The position numbers were made by a program, and so were the translations under genes. Below the pieces are notes generated by a model. It saw only the letters and a program-made list of their open reading frames with translations, was not told where the DNA came from and made no database searches. DNA of 64,000 nucleotides from Prauserella_A oleivorans (GTDB taxonomy: Bacteria; Actinomycetota; Actinomycetes; Mycobacteriales; Pseudonocardiaceae), in assembly GCF_042685745.1 (NCBI RefSeq), contig NZ_JBHUNT010000001.1, positions 5,518,001 through 5,582,000 on the forward strand, in the 5' to 3' direction. Positions within the stretch are counted from its first letter, which is position 1. Each line of letters opens with the position of its first letter. Shown here one piece after another: positions 34,654 to 43,277 of this stretch.

Positions 34654-37600
34654 GGACCCGTCACCTGCCTGCCTTCCGGCCGCAGCGGGCACGACGTGCG
34701 CGCGGGGCACCGATCGCAGTCGGCGTTCTGCTGCGCCGTGTACTCGGGCCCGGCGGTGGCCGCGGCGGCCTGCCGCACGAGCTGCAGCCACTGCCTTCCC
34801 GCCTCGTCGTCGAGGGGTGGCTGCTCGCGCTGGGCGGCGCCGGTCTTGGTGTTGGCCTTGGCCACGTAGACGAGCTTGGCGCCGCCCGGTGTGGCCCCGG
34901 ATCGTTCGAATGCTCCGAGCAGCACCGCCAGCTGGTACGCGGCCAGCTGCGGGTGCTTCTCCGCGTCCGTGCCGCTGATCGGGTTCTTGCCCGTCTTGAC
35001 ATCGACGATGACGGGCCGGCCCTGCCGGTCGACCTCCAGCCGGTCGACGCGCCCGGTGAGCTTCACGCGCAGCTCGCCGGTGGCCTCGGCGTCCCCGGTG
35101 CCGGTGTCGGCAGGCGGCAGCTCCACCTCCATGTCCTGCTCCACGCCGACCTGCGTGAGCTCGGACCGGCTCTGCCGCAACCACGCCAGGAAGTTCTGCA
35201 TCATCTGGTCGACGCGCCTGCGCTCCCGGCGGGAGAACCACGGGGCGCCCGCGTCGACCTTCGCCCACTCCGCGTCGAGCTGGGCCTTCAGTTCCGCGTC
35301 GTCGGCACCCGAGGCCGCCGCCTGCGCCAGCGCGTGCACGAGCGTCCCGGTGACGGCAGCGAGCTGCGCCGGGTCGCTGCCACCGTGCCGTTCGAGCAAC
35401 CAGCGCAGGGGACACTTCGCCAGGATGTCCACAGTGGACGGGGAGACGCGGACCAGCTCGCCCGGCTGCCGCAGCGGCATGGTCGTGCTCGGCTCGCGGA
35501 GCCCGTACCACTGGTCCGGGTGCGCACCAGGCACGCCCGCCCGCGCGAGCCGCGCGAGTTGCCGCACCGCCAGCGCGCGCCGCTTCGGCTCGGCCTCCGC
35601 GTCGCACGCCACCGACCGCAGCTCACCGACGAGCTCGGAGAGCACCAGCGAACGCTCGCGGGTGTAGGTGCGCACGTCCGGCCCCGCGCCCGCGACGTCG
35701 GTCTCGCCGATCAGCTCCTCCACGAACCGCGACGGCTGCTCGTCCTCGCCCTGGACGGCCGACACCAGCAGCACCCGGCGGGCCCGGCTCGTCGCGAGAT
35801 AGAAAAGCCTGCGCTCCTCGGCCAGCAGCGGGGCCGTGATGGAGACGTGCTCGTCGTCCACTCCGGACAGCAGGTCGACCAGCCGCTCGACACCGAGCAG
35901 CGTGCCGCGCGGGCGGAGATCCGGCCAGCTGCCCTCCTGCGCGCCGGCGACGGCGACGACCGTCCATTCGCGACCGGCTGCGGCGTGCGCGGTGAGCAGC
36001 GAGACGCCCGTGCCGCGCGCGGCGACCGGGGCGAGACTGTCCCCCGCGATGTGCTGGGACGTCAGGTACTCAGCGAACCCGGCCACGCTCGCCCTGGGCA
36101 GCCTGTCGACATAGCGCCCCGCGGCGTCGAACAGCGCCACCACCGCGTCCAGATCCCGGTCGGCCTGCGCGGCCAGCGACCCGCCGCGCTCGATCTGCCG
36201 CAGCAGACGGCGTTCCAGCCCGCTGGCCTGCCACACCCGCCACAGCACGTTCTCGACGTCGGCACCGCTGTCCACGGCCTCGGCCGCGGTGGCCAGCAGG
36301 CCGCCGACCCGCCGCACGGGCGCCGCTTCGGCCTCGGCCAGCCCGGCGAGCTTGTCGTTGTCGCGCAACGCTTCCACGAGCAGCTCGTCACTGGAGCGCT
36401 CCCCGCCCGCGGCGAGCTCGAGCCTGCGCAGCCCGCGCCGGAGCCTGCGCAGCGCGAGCGGGTCGGCACCACCGAGCGGCGACGACAGCAGCATCTCGGC
36501 GAGGTCGGCGTCGAGCACATCGGGATCGGTGGCCAGCCGCAGGATCGCCAGCAACGGCCGGACCCCGGGCTGGCGGGCGAGCGGCAGTTCGTCCGTGGCC
36601 GTGGCGATCGGCACGCCGGCCGCCCCGAGCGCGCGTTGCAGCACCGGGAACGACCGCGTCGGCGACCGCACGAGCACCGCCATCTCCGACCAGGGCACCT
36701 CGTCGAGCAGGTGGGCGCGGCGCAGCTGGTCGGCGATCCAGCTCGCCTCGGCGGCGGGCGTGGGGAACAGCCTGGTCCGCACCACACCCTCGGAGTCGTC
36801 CGCGGCAACGACGTCCCGGTGCGGCCCGGTGCCGGGCAGCCCGGCACCGACGCGGGTGACGGCCGCGTGCACGGCCTGGGTCATCCGGTGGCTGCGGGTG
36901 AGCGTGATAGTGCGTGCGGCGGCACTGCCGGAGTCGGCGAACAGCCGGGGATCGGCGCCCCGGAAGGAGAACACGGACTGGTCCGGATCACCGGCGAGCA
37001 CGAAGTCGTCGGCCGCGCTTCCGAGCAGGCGCACCAGGCGGAACTGCAGTGGATCGAGGTGCTGGGCATCGTCGACGAGCAGGTGCCGGACCCGGCGCTG
37101 CTCGCGCAGGAGCAGGTCCGGGTCGCCCTCCAGCTCCACGAGCGCGCTCGCGACGAGCTCGGCGGCGTCGAGCGCGGGCGCGCCCGGCGTGCCGAGTGCG
37201 TTGCCCCCGGACCCCTGTAGGAGCGTGACCTCCTCGTACTGCCGCCAGAACTTGCCTGCCGCCACCCATTCCTCGCGCTGCTGCTGCTTGCCCAGCTTGC
37301 CCAGGTCGTCGGGGCCGAGCCCGCGCTCGGCGGCGCGCAGCAGCAGATCGCGCAGTTCCTCGGCGAACCCGGGAACGGCCAGCGCCGGCCGCAGGCGTTC
37401 CGGCCAGTCCGGCGCGCCGCGTTCGAGGTCGCCCGCGAGCAGCTCCCGGACGACGACGTCCTGCTCCGGACCGGACAGCAGCCGCGGCGCGGGCAGGTCC
37501 TTGAGTCCGGCCTGCAGGCGCAGCACGGCGAAGGCGTAGGAGTGCACGGTGCGCACGAGCGGTTCCCGGATCGTGCGGCCGGTGTGCGCGGTGTCGGCGG

Positions 37601-37871
37601 TGAGCCTGCGGGTGATCTCGGCGCGCACCGCCGCGGCCGCCCGCCGCGACGCGGTGAGCACGAGCAGGCTTTCCGGGTCGGAGCCCTGCCGGATGCGTTC
37701 CACGGCGAGGGCGGTCAGCAGCGCGGTCTTGCCCGTGCCCGGCCCCCCGACGACCCGGACGAACCCCCTCGGCTCGGCGAGCAGGCGCTCGGCGTCGGCC
37801 TCCCACGTGCGAGGCGGCACCGCCGTGGCGGGCGCGCGCACCAGCCGCGCGTTCAGACCATTCCTGCTCAC
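34650..37871 (-). CDS. adnA: AdnA-like helicase-nuclease subunit with Fe-S-type Cys set
   Basis: 1073 residues from GTG 37871. Walker A VGGPGTGKTALL near 45, motif II VDDAQHLDPLQ near 260, and C-terminal nuclease motif VIVDVKTGKNPI near 985. Four Cys suit an AddB-like [4Fe-4S] cluster: one in LAKCPLRWLL near 818 and three in CDRCPARTSC near the C-terminus. Start chosen because it precedes the conserved WEADAERLL segment; sequence further upstream is the 21-nt repeat region. First gene of adnAB. Confidence 0.95.
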   Translation of the reverse strand: MSRNGLNARLVRAPATAVPPRTWEADAERLLAEPRGFVRVVGGPGTGKTALLTALAVERIRQGSDPESLLVLTASRRAAAAVRAEITRRLTADTAHTGRTIREPLVRTVHSYAFAVLRLQAGLKDLPAPRLLSGPEQDVVVRELLAGDLERGAPDWPERLRPALAVPGFAEELRDLLLRAAERGLGPDDLGKLGKQQQREEWVAAGKFWRQYEEVTLLQGSGGNALGTPGAPALDAAELVASALVELEGDPDLLLREQRRVRHLLVDDAQHLDPLQFRLVRLLGSAADDFVLAGDPDQSVFSFRGADPRLFADSGSAAARTITLTRSHRMTQAVHAAVTRVGAGLPGTGPHRDVVAADDSEGVVRTRLFPTPAAEASWIADQLRRAHLLDEVPWSEMAVLVRSPTRSFPVLQRALGAAGVPIATATDELPLARQPGVRPLLAILRLATDPDVLDADLAEMLLSSPLGGADPLALRRLRRGLRRLELAAGGERSSDELLVEALRDNDKLAGLAEAEAAPVRRVGGLLATAAEAVDSGADVENVLWRVWQASGLERRLLRQIERGGSLAAQADRDLDAVVALFDAAGRYVDRLPRASVAGFAEYLTSQHIAGDSLAPVAARGTGVSLLTAHAAAGREWTVVAVAGAQEGSWPDLRPRGTLLGVERLVDLLSGVDDEHVSITAPLLAEERRLFYLATSRARRVLLVSAVQGEDEQPSRFVEELIGETDVAGAGPDVRTYTRERSLVLSELVGELRSVACDAEAEPKRRALAVRQLARLARAGVPGAHPDQWYGLREPSTTMPLRQPGELVRVSPSTVDILAKCPLRWLLERHGGSDPAQLAAVTGTLVHALAQAAASGADDAELKAQLDAEWAKVDAGAPWFSRRERRRVDQMMQNFLAWLRQSRSELTQVGVEQDMEVELPPADTGTGDAEATGELRVKLTGRVDRLEVDRQGRPVIVDVKTGKNPISGTDAEKHPQLAAYQLAVLLGAFERSGATPGGAKLVYVAKANTKTGAAQREQPPLDDEAGRQWLQLVRQAAAATAGPEYTAQQNADCDRCPARTSCPLRPEGRQVTGP

Positions 37872-37925
37872 GCCTCGATGGAACCATGCCGCCCCGACAA
37901 ATCCGCACGCACGTGGCCGGCCGTC

Positions 37926-37988
37926 GCCGTGTCCGCCACTCGCGTCACCGTGTCCGCCGTTCCCGTCGCCGTGTCCGCCACTCGCGTC
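37926..37988 (+). repeat. 21-nt repeat array, locus 3 (three units)
   Basis: Three contiguous 21-nt units at 37926-37946, 37947-37967 and 37968-37988; units 1 and 3 are identical and unit 2 differs at a few positions. The core CCGTGTCCGCC is shared with the arrays at 14170 and 23329. Located between divergent adnA and the alkyltransferase-like gene, so it may overlap their promoters. Confidence 0.9.
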
Positions 37989-38044
37989 GCCACGCACCCG
38001 GGGACCGGTACCCGCCCGCCCCTCCTCCCGGCTACGGTCGCCCC

Positions 38045-38335
38045 GTGGACGAGGCACTGCACGAACGGGTGCGGGAGATCGTGGCCGCCATCCCGCCGGG
38101 AACGGTCGCCACCTACGGCGACGTGGCCGCCGCCGCGGGCGCCCGCACACCGCGGCTCGTCGGGCGCATCCTCGCCGAGGACGGCGCCGATCTCCCGTGG
38201 CACCGCGTGCTGCGAGCGGACGGCACCCCGGCGCCGCATCTCGTGCATCGCCAGCTCGAGCTGCTGCGCGCCGAGGGCGTTCTGGCCGACGGGCAGCGCG
38301 TGAACCTCAAGAGGTACCGCTCGCGGCTTTCATAG
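38045..38335 (+). CDS. Alkyltransferase-like (ATL) protein, MGMT family without catalytic Cys
   Basis: 96 residues from GTG 38045. It has the MGMT C-terminal DNA-binding fold (REIVAAIPPGTVATYGDVAAAAG, ARTPRLVGRIL), but the active-site PCHR is PWHRV near residue 56, so it cannot accept alkyl groups. ATL proteins bind O6-alkylguanine and recruit nucleotide excision repair. The neighbourhood beside adnAB parallels mycobacterial Rv3204. Its TAG stop is inside an iron box for the next gene. Confidence 0.9.
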   Translation: MDEALHERVREIVAAIPPGTVATYGDVAAAAGARTPRLVGRILAEDGADLPWHRVLRADGTPAPHLVHRQLELLRAEGVLADGQRVNLKRYRSRLS

Positions 38336-38350
38336 GTTAGCCTCGCCTAA
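38332..38350 (+). promoter_or_regulatory. DmdR/IdeR-type iron box
   Basis: The 19-nt site ATAGGTTAGCCTCGCCTAA matches the actinobacterial iron-box palindrome (TTAGGTTAGSCTAACCTAA) at 16 of 19 positions. It ends on the A of the siderophore-interacting protein ATG and overlaps the stop of the upstream gene, so iron-loaded repressor would block transcription or start of a leaderless mRNA. Functional use is inferred from match and position. Confidence 0.85.
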
Positions 38351-39222
38351 TGACCCAGGTTGCGCAGTCCCGGCCGGTGGCACCCCAGCTGGCCTACCGC
38401 ACGGTCGAGGTAACGGCCGTCCGCCGGCTCACTCCCCACCTCACCCGCATCACCTTCACCGGCGAGGATCTGCGCGACTTCGTCAGCGCCGCGCCCGACC
38501 AGTACGTCAAGGTCTTCTTCCCGCTGCCCGGACAGCGGTTCCCGCAGCTGCCGCCGCCACTGGAGTCTCCCGACACGACGTCGTGGTACCGCACCTACCT
38601 CGCGATGCCCGACGGCATCCGCCCGCCGATGCGGACCTACACCGTCCGCGCGCATCGCCCCCACGCCCTCGAGATCGACATCGACTTCGTGCTGCACCCC
38701 GACAGTGGCCCGGCCTCGGCGTGGGCGACGCAGGCCCACCCCGGCGCCCGGGTGGCGCTGCTCGGTCCGCACGGCCTGTACGCGGTGCCGCCGGGTACGT
38801 CGTGGCAGGTACTCGTCGGCGACGAGTCCGCCGTGCCCGCCATCGGCTCCATCCTGGAGCAGCTGCCGGAATCGGCACGAGCACTGGTGTTCATCGAGGT
38901 CGGCGACCTGGCCGACCGGCAGGAGTTCACCTCGCCCGGCGACGTCCACGTCCAGTGGGTGCGGCGCGACGGCGCCGCCTACGGGGAGGCCGTGCTGGCG
39001 GCCCTGCGTGCGGCGACGCTGCCCGCGGGGCAGCCGTACGCGTGGCTGGCGGGCGAGGCCGAGCTCGTGAAGTTCACCCGCAGGCACCTGGTGCGCGAGC
39101 GCGGTGTCGACAAGCGCGCGATCACGTTCACCGGCTACTGGCGCCGCGGCCGCTCCGAGGACGACGAGGGCCGCGAGACCCTGCGCAAGCTCGACAGCGG
39201 CGAGCCGCTGGAGACGGAGTAG
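38350..39222 (+). CDS. Siderophore-interacting protein (FAD-dependent ferric-siderophore reductase)
   Basis: 290 residues of the ViuB/SIP family: an N-terminal FAD-binding barrel with RTYTVR near residue 97 and a C-terminal SIP domain with GDESAVPAIGSILEQLP near 155 and AGEAELVKFTRRHL near 236. It reduces ferric siderophores in the cytoplasm to release iron. An iron box covers its start, consistent with repression under iron sufficiency. No siderophore synthesis or transport genes are in the window. Confidence 0.94.
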   Translation: MTQVAQSRPVAPQLAYRTVEVTAVRRLTPHLTRITFTGEDLRDFVSAAPDQYVKVFFPLPGQRFPQLPPPLESPDTTSWYRTYLAMPDGIRPPMRTYTVRAHRPHALEIDIDFVLHPDSGPASAWATQAHPGARVALLGPHGLYAVPPGTSWQVLVGDESAVPAIGSILEQLPESARALVFIEVGDLADRQEFTSPGDVHVQWVRRDGAAYGEAVLAALRAATLPAGQPYAWLAGEAELVKFTRRHLVRERGVDKRAITFTGYWRRGRSEDDEGRETLRKLDSGEPLETE

Positions 39223-39225
39223 CCG

Positions 39226-40032
39226 TCACCGGCCGAGTTCGGCGACCAGCAGCTTGACGAGCGCGCCTAGACGTTGCCGCTCCGGCTGGACCACCGGCAC
39301 GCCGATCTCCGCCAGCGGAGCCGCCGTCACGGGACCGACGCACGCGCACAGCACGTCCTTGCCGAGTGCCGCGACGAACCGCTCGTAACGCCCGCGTTCG
39401 CGCGCCAACGTGAGCAGGTTCGCCGTCGCGGGCGCGCTGGTGAACGCGAGCGCGTCCACCTCGCCGTCGAGCACTCCGTCGACGAGCCGGTGCGCCGGGT
39501 CGAGGTCGGTGGGCCACTGCCAGCGATACGGCTGCAGCTCGATCACCGACGCGCCCGCCTCCCGCAGCGCCTCGGTGTGTTCGGGCAGCGGCTGGCCGTG
39601 CAGCTGTACGGCCACCCGTTTGCCGCGGACGCCCGCGGCGAGCAGGTGAGCGAACAGTTGCCGGCTGCTCTCCTCGGGTGCCGACCACTCCTCCGTCAGC
39701 CCGCAGCCACGCACCGCTCCCTTGGCCTTGGGGCCCCGCACGTAGAGCCGCGCGCCGGACAGCGTCGCCCGCAGCCGGTCCGCGATCCCCCAGCCCTCGG
39801 CGGCCGCGAGCCAGCCACGGAATCCGGCCCCGGTCGTCACGGCCGCGATGTCCACGCCGGTGGCGACGACCTCCTCCGTCGCCGCCCGCAGCCGCTGGTC
39901 GTCGGCCAGCGGCACGATGTTGATCGTCGGCGCATGCCACACCGTGGCGCCACGGCGTTCGAGTGCGTCGATGAACTCGTCCGCGCGCCGCTGCGCGGTG
40001 ATGCCGATGGCGATACCACCGAGGTCACCCAT
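39226..40032 (-). CDS. Uroporphyrinogen-III synthase family protein (HemD-like)
   Basis: About 268 residues from ATG 40032 (GTG 40041 is an alternative). The two-domain HemD fold shows IGITAQRRADEF, TTGAGFRGWLAAAEGWG, RGPKAKGAVRGCGL, AVQLHGQPLP and AFTSAPATANLL. It is a close paralogue of the N-terminal half of NnaR at 43274 but has no winged-helix tail. The start overlaps the stop of the WYL regulator by 8 nt. Whether it is the cell's HemD or a regulator-associated variant is unclear; the main haem operon is not here. Confidence 0.85.
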   Translation of the reverse strand: MGDLGGIAIGITAQRRADEFIDALERRGATVWHAPTINIVPLADDQRLRAATEEVVATGVDIAAVTTGAGFRGWLAAAEGWGIADRLRATLSGARLYVRGPKAKGAVRGCGLTEEWSAPEESSRQLFAHLLAAGVRGKRVAVQLHGQPLPEHTEALREAGASVIELQPYRWQWPTDLDPAHRLVDGVLDGEVDALAFTSAPATANLLTLARERGRYERFVAALGKDVLCACVGPVTAAPLAEIGVPVVQPERQRLGALVKLLVAELGR

Positions 40033-40990
40033 ACAGCGCACCCATCCTCGCTACCGCCCGTGCAACCTGTTCCCGGAGGTCGGCGGGTTCCAGCACCTCG
40101 AGTTCGGGACCGAAGTGCAGGAGCTCGCCGAGCGCCGGAGCGCCCGGCTCGACCGGTAGCCGCACCACCGACCACCCGTCGGGATCCGGTGCGTCGGCGC
40201 TGTCCGCCAGCGCACGTGCGCCGACCGCTCCGAGGTAGAACGGTACGAGGTCGCGCCCGAGCGGCGACAGGCGCACCACGGCAAATCTGGGAAACATCCG
40301 CCGTTCGAAGCGCTCGGACCATTCGCGCCAGTATCCGGCCAGGTCGAAGCTGTCCGGACGGGAGAACTCCCCGGCGTCGGTCAGCTCGTCGATCCGGGAG
40401 ACGCGATAGGTCCGTTCGCTGCCGTCGCAACGCGCGACGACGTACCAGTTGCCCGCCTTGAGTACGAGACCCAGCGGCTCGAGCACCCGCTCGACGGCGC
40501 TGTCGTCCCACCGCCGGTACCGCACCCGCAGCCGCCGCTGGTGCCATACCGCGTCGGCGACGGAGGCGAGCTGGCCAAGCCGCTCGATGTCCCGGTGCCA
40601 GCCCGGAATGTCCAGGTAGAAGCGTTCGGCGACCTGACCCGCTCGCGTGCGCAACTCCTCCGGCAGTGCGGCGAACAGCTTCAGCTGCGCGGCGGCGAGC
40701 ACCGTCCCCAGGCCGAGCTCCGCGGCGGCGACGGGCAGTCCGGCGAGCGCGAGCGCGGACGCCTCCTCCTCGGTCATGCCGGTGAGCCGGGTGCGGTAGC
40801 CGTCGACGAGCTGGTACCCGCCCGAGCGGCCGCGGTCGGCGTACACCGGGACGCCCGCCTCGGACAGCGCGTCGATGTCGCGGTACACGGTCCGCACGGA
40901 AACCTCGAGTTCATCGGCGAGTTCCTCGGCCGTCATGCGCCCCCGGTTCTGCAACAGCAGCAGGATCGAGAGCAGTCTGCTCGCACGCAT
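40025..40990 (-). CDS. WYL-domain transcriptional regulator
   Basis: 321 residues. The N-terminal DeoR-like HTH includes MTAEELADELEVSVRTVYRDIDALSEAGVPV; the centre and C-terminus form a WYL domain (here GNWYVVARCDG near 185) and WCX extension. WYL regulators sense small ligands or nucleic acid. It is co-directional with the HemD-like gene and divergent from the DUF3224 gene, with TGACAG elements between. Confidence 0.92.
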   Translation of the reverse strand: MRASRLLSILLLLQNRGRMTAEELADELEVSVRTVYRDIDALSEAGVPVYADRGRSGGYQLVDGYRTRLTGMTEEEASALALAGLPVAAAELGLGTVLAAAQLKLFAALPEELRTRAGQVAERFYLDIPGWHRDIERLGQLASVADAVWHQRRLRVRYRRWDDSAVERVLEPLGLVLKAGNWYVVARCDGSERTYRVSRIDELTDAGEFSRPDSFDLAGYWREWSERFERRMFPRFAVVRLSPLGRDLVPFYLGAVGARALADSADAPDPDGWSVVRLPVEPGAPALGELLHFGPELEVLEPADLREQVARAVARMGALYG

Positions 40991-41013
40991 GCGCCGATTC
41001 TCGCCCGAAAACC

Positions 41014-41032
41014 TGACAGAAGATGACAGTCA
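41014..41032. promoter_or_regulatory. Candidate WYL-regulator operator
   Basis: In the 61-nt gap between divergent genes, TGACAG occurs at 41014-41019 and again at 41024-41029, one helical turn apart; the second is part of the palindrome TGACAGTCA (41024-41032). Binding by the adjacent WYL protein is inferred. Confidence 0.45.
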
Positions 41033-41051
41033 ATTCGCGGAGAGTGGTCGC

Positions 41052-41450
41052 ATGACCGACAACACCTACACCATGCGCAGCTGGGACGAGCACGTCGTCG
41101 CCGGCCCGGAGAACGGCCCCCGCTACGCCCACGTCCACGCGACGTTCGCCTACTCCGGCGTCATCGAGGGCAGATCCACGTGCGACTACCTGCTGTACTA
41201 CCCCGGCGAGGGCTACGACGGAGGCGGGCAGCTCGCGCCGGGATTCGAACGCATCGAGGGCAGCGTCGAGGGCCGTAAGGGCAGCTTCGTCATCCGGCAC
41301 GACGTGGGTTACGGCCCGGACGGCATCTCCGACACGTGGTCCGTGGTGCCCGGCTCCGGCACCGGCGAGCTCAGCGGACTCACCGGCGCAGGCACGGCGA
41401 CGGGCAGCACCGAGACGATCGCCTACACCTTCGACCACAGGTTCGCCTAG
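41052..41450 (+). CDS. DUF3224 domain protein
   Basis: 132 residues from ATG 41052. The family resembles small allene-oxide-cyclase-like or lipocalin-like beta-barrels: HATFAYSGVIEGRSTCDYLLYYPGEG near 33, GSFVIRHDVG near 81 and GTGELSGLTGAGT near 105. No signal peptide. Function unknown; commonly next to a WYL regulator gene, as here. Confidence 0.88.
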   Translation: MTDNTYTMRSWDEHVVAGPENGPRYAHVHATFAYSGVIEGRSTCDYLLYYPGEGYDGGGQLAPGFERIEGSVEGRKGSFVIRHDVGYGPDGISDTWSVVPGSGTGELSGLTGAGTATGSTETIAYTFDHRFA

Positions 41451-41481
41451 AACCACGTCCCAGACCATCCAGGAGGACACC

Positions 41482-42606
41482 GTGCTGAACGTGGACCGAC
41501 AGCAGGTGCTGGCCTACCGGATCGCGGCGCACGGCCTGCACCGGGACGTGACCGACCCCGCGAAGCTGGCCGTGCTCGACCTCGGGGTCCAGGACGTGGT
41601 CGCGCGCGACACGGCGATTCTGGCGCTGGCCGCGCGCGTGCCCGGGGTGCTCACCGCCGAGGAGCTGACGGACGACGCGCGGTTCACCCTGGGCTGGTCA
41701 CTGCGCGGGGCACCGCACTACCACCGCAGCGCCGACTTCCCCGGCCTCGCCTCCGCGCTGTTCCCGCTCGACGACGCCGACGCCAGTGCCCGGCTGGCCT
41801 GGCAGCGCGCGGACATCGAGCAGGCGGGCATGCCCGGCCTGGAGGTGATCCGGACGGCGGCCCGCGGGCTGCGCAAGGTCGTCGACCGCACCATGACGAA
41901 AGGAACGGCAAGCGAGGCGGTGACGAAGATCCTGCCCGCCGGGCTGAGCCGGTGGTGCCGCCGCTGCGGGGCCACCCACATCCACGACCAGCTCATGCGG
42001 GTCGCGACCCCGCTCGCCGGCATCCGGCTCGTCGCGGGCGCGACCCCGGCCACGCTCACCGCGCTGGAGAAGCGCCCGCGCGTGCCGACGGCCACCGACC
42101 TCGCCGCGGCCACCGGACTCGTGCGGTCCTACCTCCGCCTGCACGGCCCCGCGACGGCGGCCGACGCGGCGAGCTTCCTCAGCACCACGCGCACGCATGT
42201 CACCGGCCGGCTGTGGCCGGACGATCTCACGGAGGTCCGCGTCGACGGCCGCAAGGCCTACCTGCCCAGCGACCGGATGGCCGAGCTGGAGAACCCGCCG
42301 AAGCCCTCCGCGGTGCGGCTGCTGCCGCCGTGGGACCCGTTCCTGCAGGCGCGGGACCGGGCGACGCTCGTGCCCGATCCGGCACACCGCAAGGAACTGT
42401 GGAAGATCCTCGGCAACCCCGGTGCCCTGCTCGCCGAGGGCGAGCTCGTGGGCGCATGGCGGAGCAAGTCGACGGCCAGACGCCTGGAGCTGACGATCAC
42501 GCCGCTGGTGCCGGTGCCGAAACCGGTGCGCGCGCAGGCCGAGGCCGAAGCCGAGCGGGTGGCCGCCGTGCGGGGTTACGCCGAGATGCGCGTGGTGTGG
42601 TCGTAG
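41482..42606 (+). CDS. Winged-helix DNA-binding domain protein (AlkZ/HTH_42 superfamily)
   Basis: 374 residues from GTG 41482 with an AGGAGG ribosome site. The HTH_42/YcaQ-AlkZ fold is supported by the N-terminal AYRIAAHGLHR helix, WCRRCGATHIHDQLMRVA, PRVPTATDLAAATGLVRSYLR, and the RLLPPWDPFLQARDR block near 280. AlkZ-type glycosylases unhook interstrand crosslinks using a Gln-x-Gln motif; here the equivalent reads HGLH, so glycosylase activity is uncertain. Its 3' end overlaps the convergent chelatase gene by 31 nt. Confidence 0.85.
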   Translation: MLNVDRQQVLAYRIAAHGLHRDVTDPAKLAVLDLGVQDVVARDTAILALAARVPGVLTAEELTDDARFTLGWSLRGAPHYHRSADFPGLASALFPLDDADASARLAWQRADIEQAGMPGLEVIRTAARGLRKVVDRTMTKGTASEAVTKILPAGLSRWCRRCGATHIHDQLMRVATPLAGIRLVAGATPATLTALEKRPRVPTATDLAAATGLVRSYLRLHGPATAADAASFLSTTRTHVTGRLWPDDLTEVRVDGRKAYLPSDRMAELENPPKPSAVRLLPPWDPFLQARDRATLVPDPAHRKELWKILGNPGALLAEGELVGAWRSKSTARRLELTITPLVPVPKPVRAQAEAEAERVAAVRGYAEMRVVWS

Positions 42607-43277
42607 CCCAGGGCGCCCGAGAGCCGCGCGTCGGCGTACCGGCGCAGCACGAGATCGGCCACCGCGGGGTGGGAGCCCAGCGGCTGGGACACGAGGTCGG
42701 CGCCGGAGTCCTCCAGGCGCCGCTGGAACAGGCCGGGCGCCAGGAGCCACGACGCCACCACGACGCGGCGGCCGGGCCGTCGCGCGGCGTCGACGGCCTC
42801 GGCGACGCTCGGGCCGGCAGTGGCGGCGTAACCGACTCGCACCGGCGTGTGCAGCCGTGCGCCGAGTGCCCACGCGGCCGTCGCGACGTCGCCGAGTGCG
42901 CGCGGGTCGCTGGACCCGGCAGCGGCCAGGACCACGGCGTCCCCGGGCCGGTAGCCGGCCCGGCGCACCCGGTCGGTGACGGCGTCGAGCAACTCAGGCG
43001 CGGGCCCGAACGCCGCCGCCCGCACCGCCCCGGGGTGCCGGCTCGCCGCGATCTGCCGCGGGATGTCGGTCCGGACGTGGTAGCCGGCGGCCAGGAACGC
43101 GGGCACCACGACCGGCGGGACGGCGAGCGTGTCGAGCACCGCCGTGACGTCCGGGGCCAGCACGTCGGCGTAGGCGACCCGCACCTCCGCGCCACGGGCG
43201 CGCACCCGGGCGGCGAGGTCGTCGATCACCCGCGGGCCCGCCGGGTCGCGCGTGCCGTGAGCGGCCAGAACGATCAC
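42576..43277 (-). CDS. Sirohydrochlorin chelatase (CbiX/SirB type)
   Basis: 233 residues, class II chelatase with two tandem CbiX-like halves. Metal-binding His in IVLAAHGTRDP near residue 7 and GYHVRTDIP near 67. In this operon it most likely inserts Fe into sirohydrochlorin to make siroheme for nitrite reductase NirB. Last gene of the nirB-nirD-nnaR-chelatase unit; starts by ATGA overlap with nnaR. Confidence 0.92.
   Translation of the reverse strand: MIVLAAHGTRDPAGPRVIDDLAARVRARGAEVRVAYADVLAPDVTAVLDTLAVPPVVVPAFLAAGYHVRTDIPRQIAASRHPGAVRAAAFGPAPELLDAVTDRVRRAGYRPGDAVVLAAAGSSDPRALGDVATAAWALGARLHTPVRVGYAATAGPSVAEAVDAARRPGRRVVVASWLLAPGLFQRRLEDSGADLVSQPLGSHPAVADLVLRRYADARLSGALGYDHTTRISA

Noticed and set aside
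31507..37220. Long plus-strand frames opposite adnAB
   Set aside because: Antisense shadows: no recognisable motifs, while the minus-strand products carry complete helicase and nuclease motifs.
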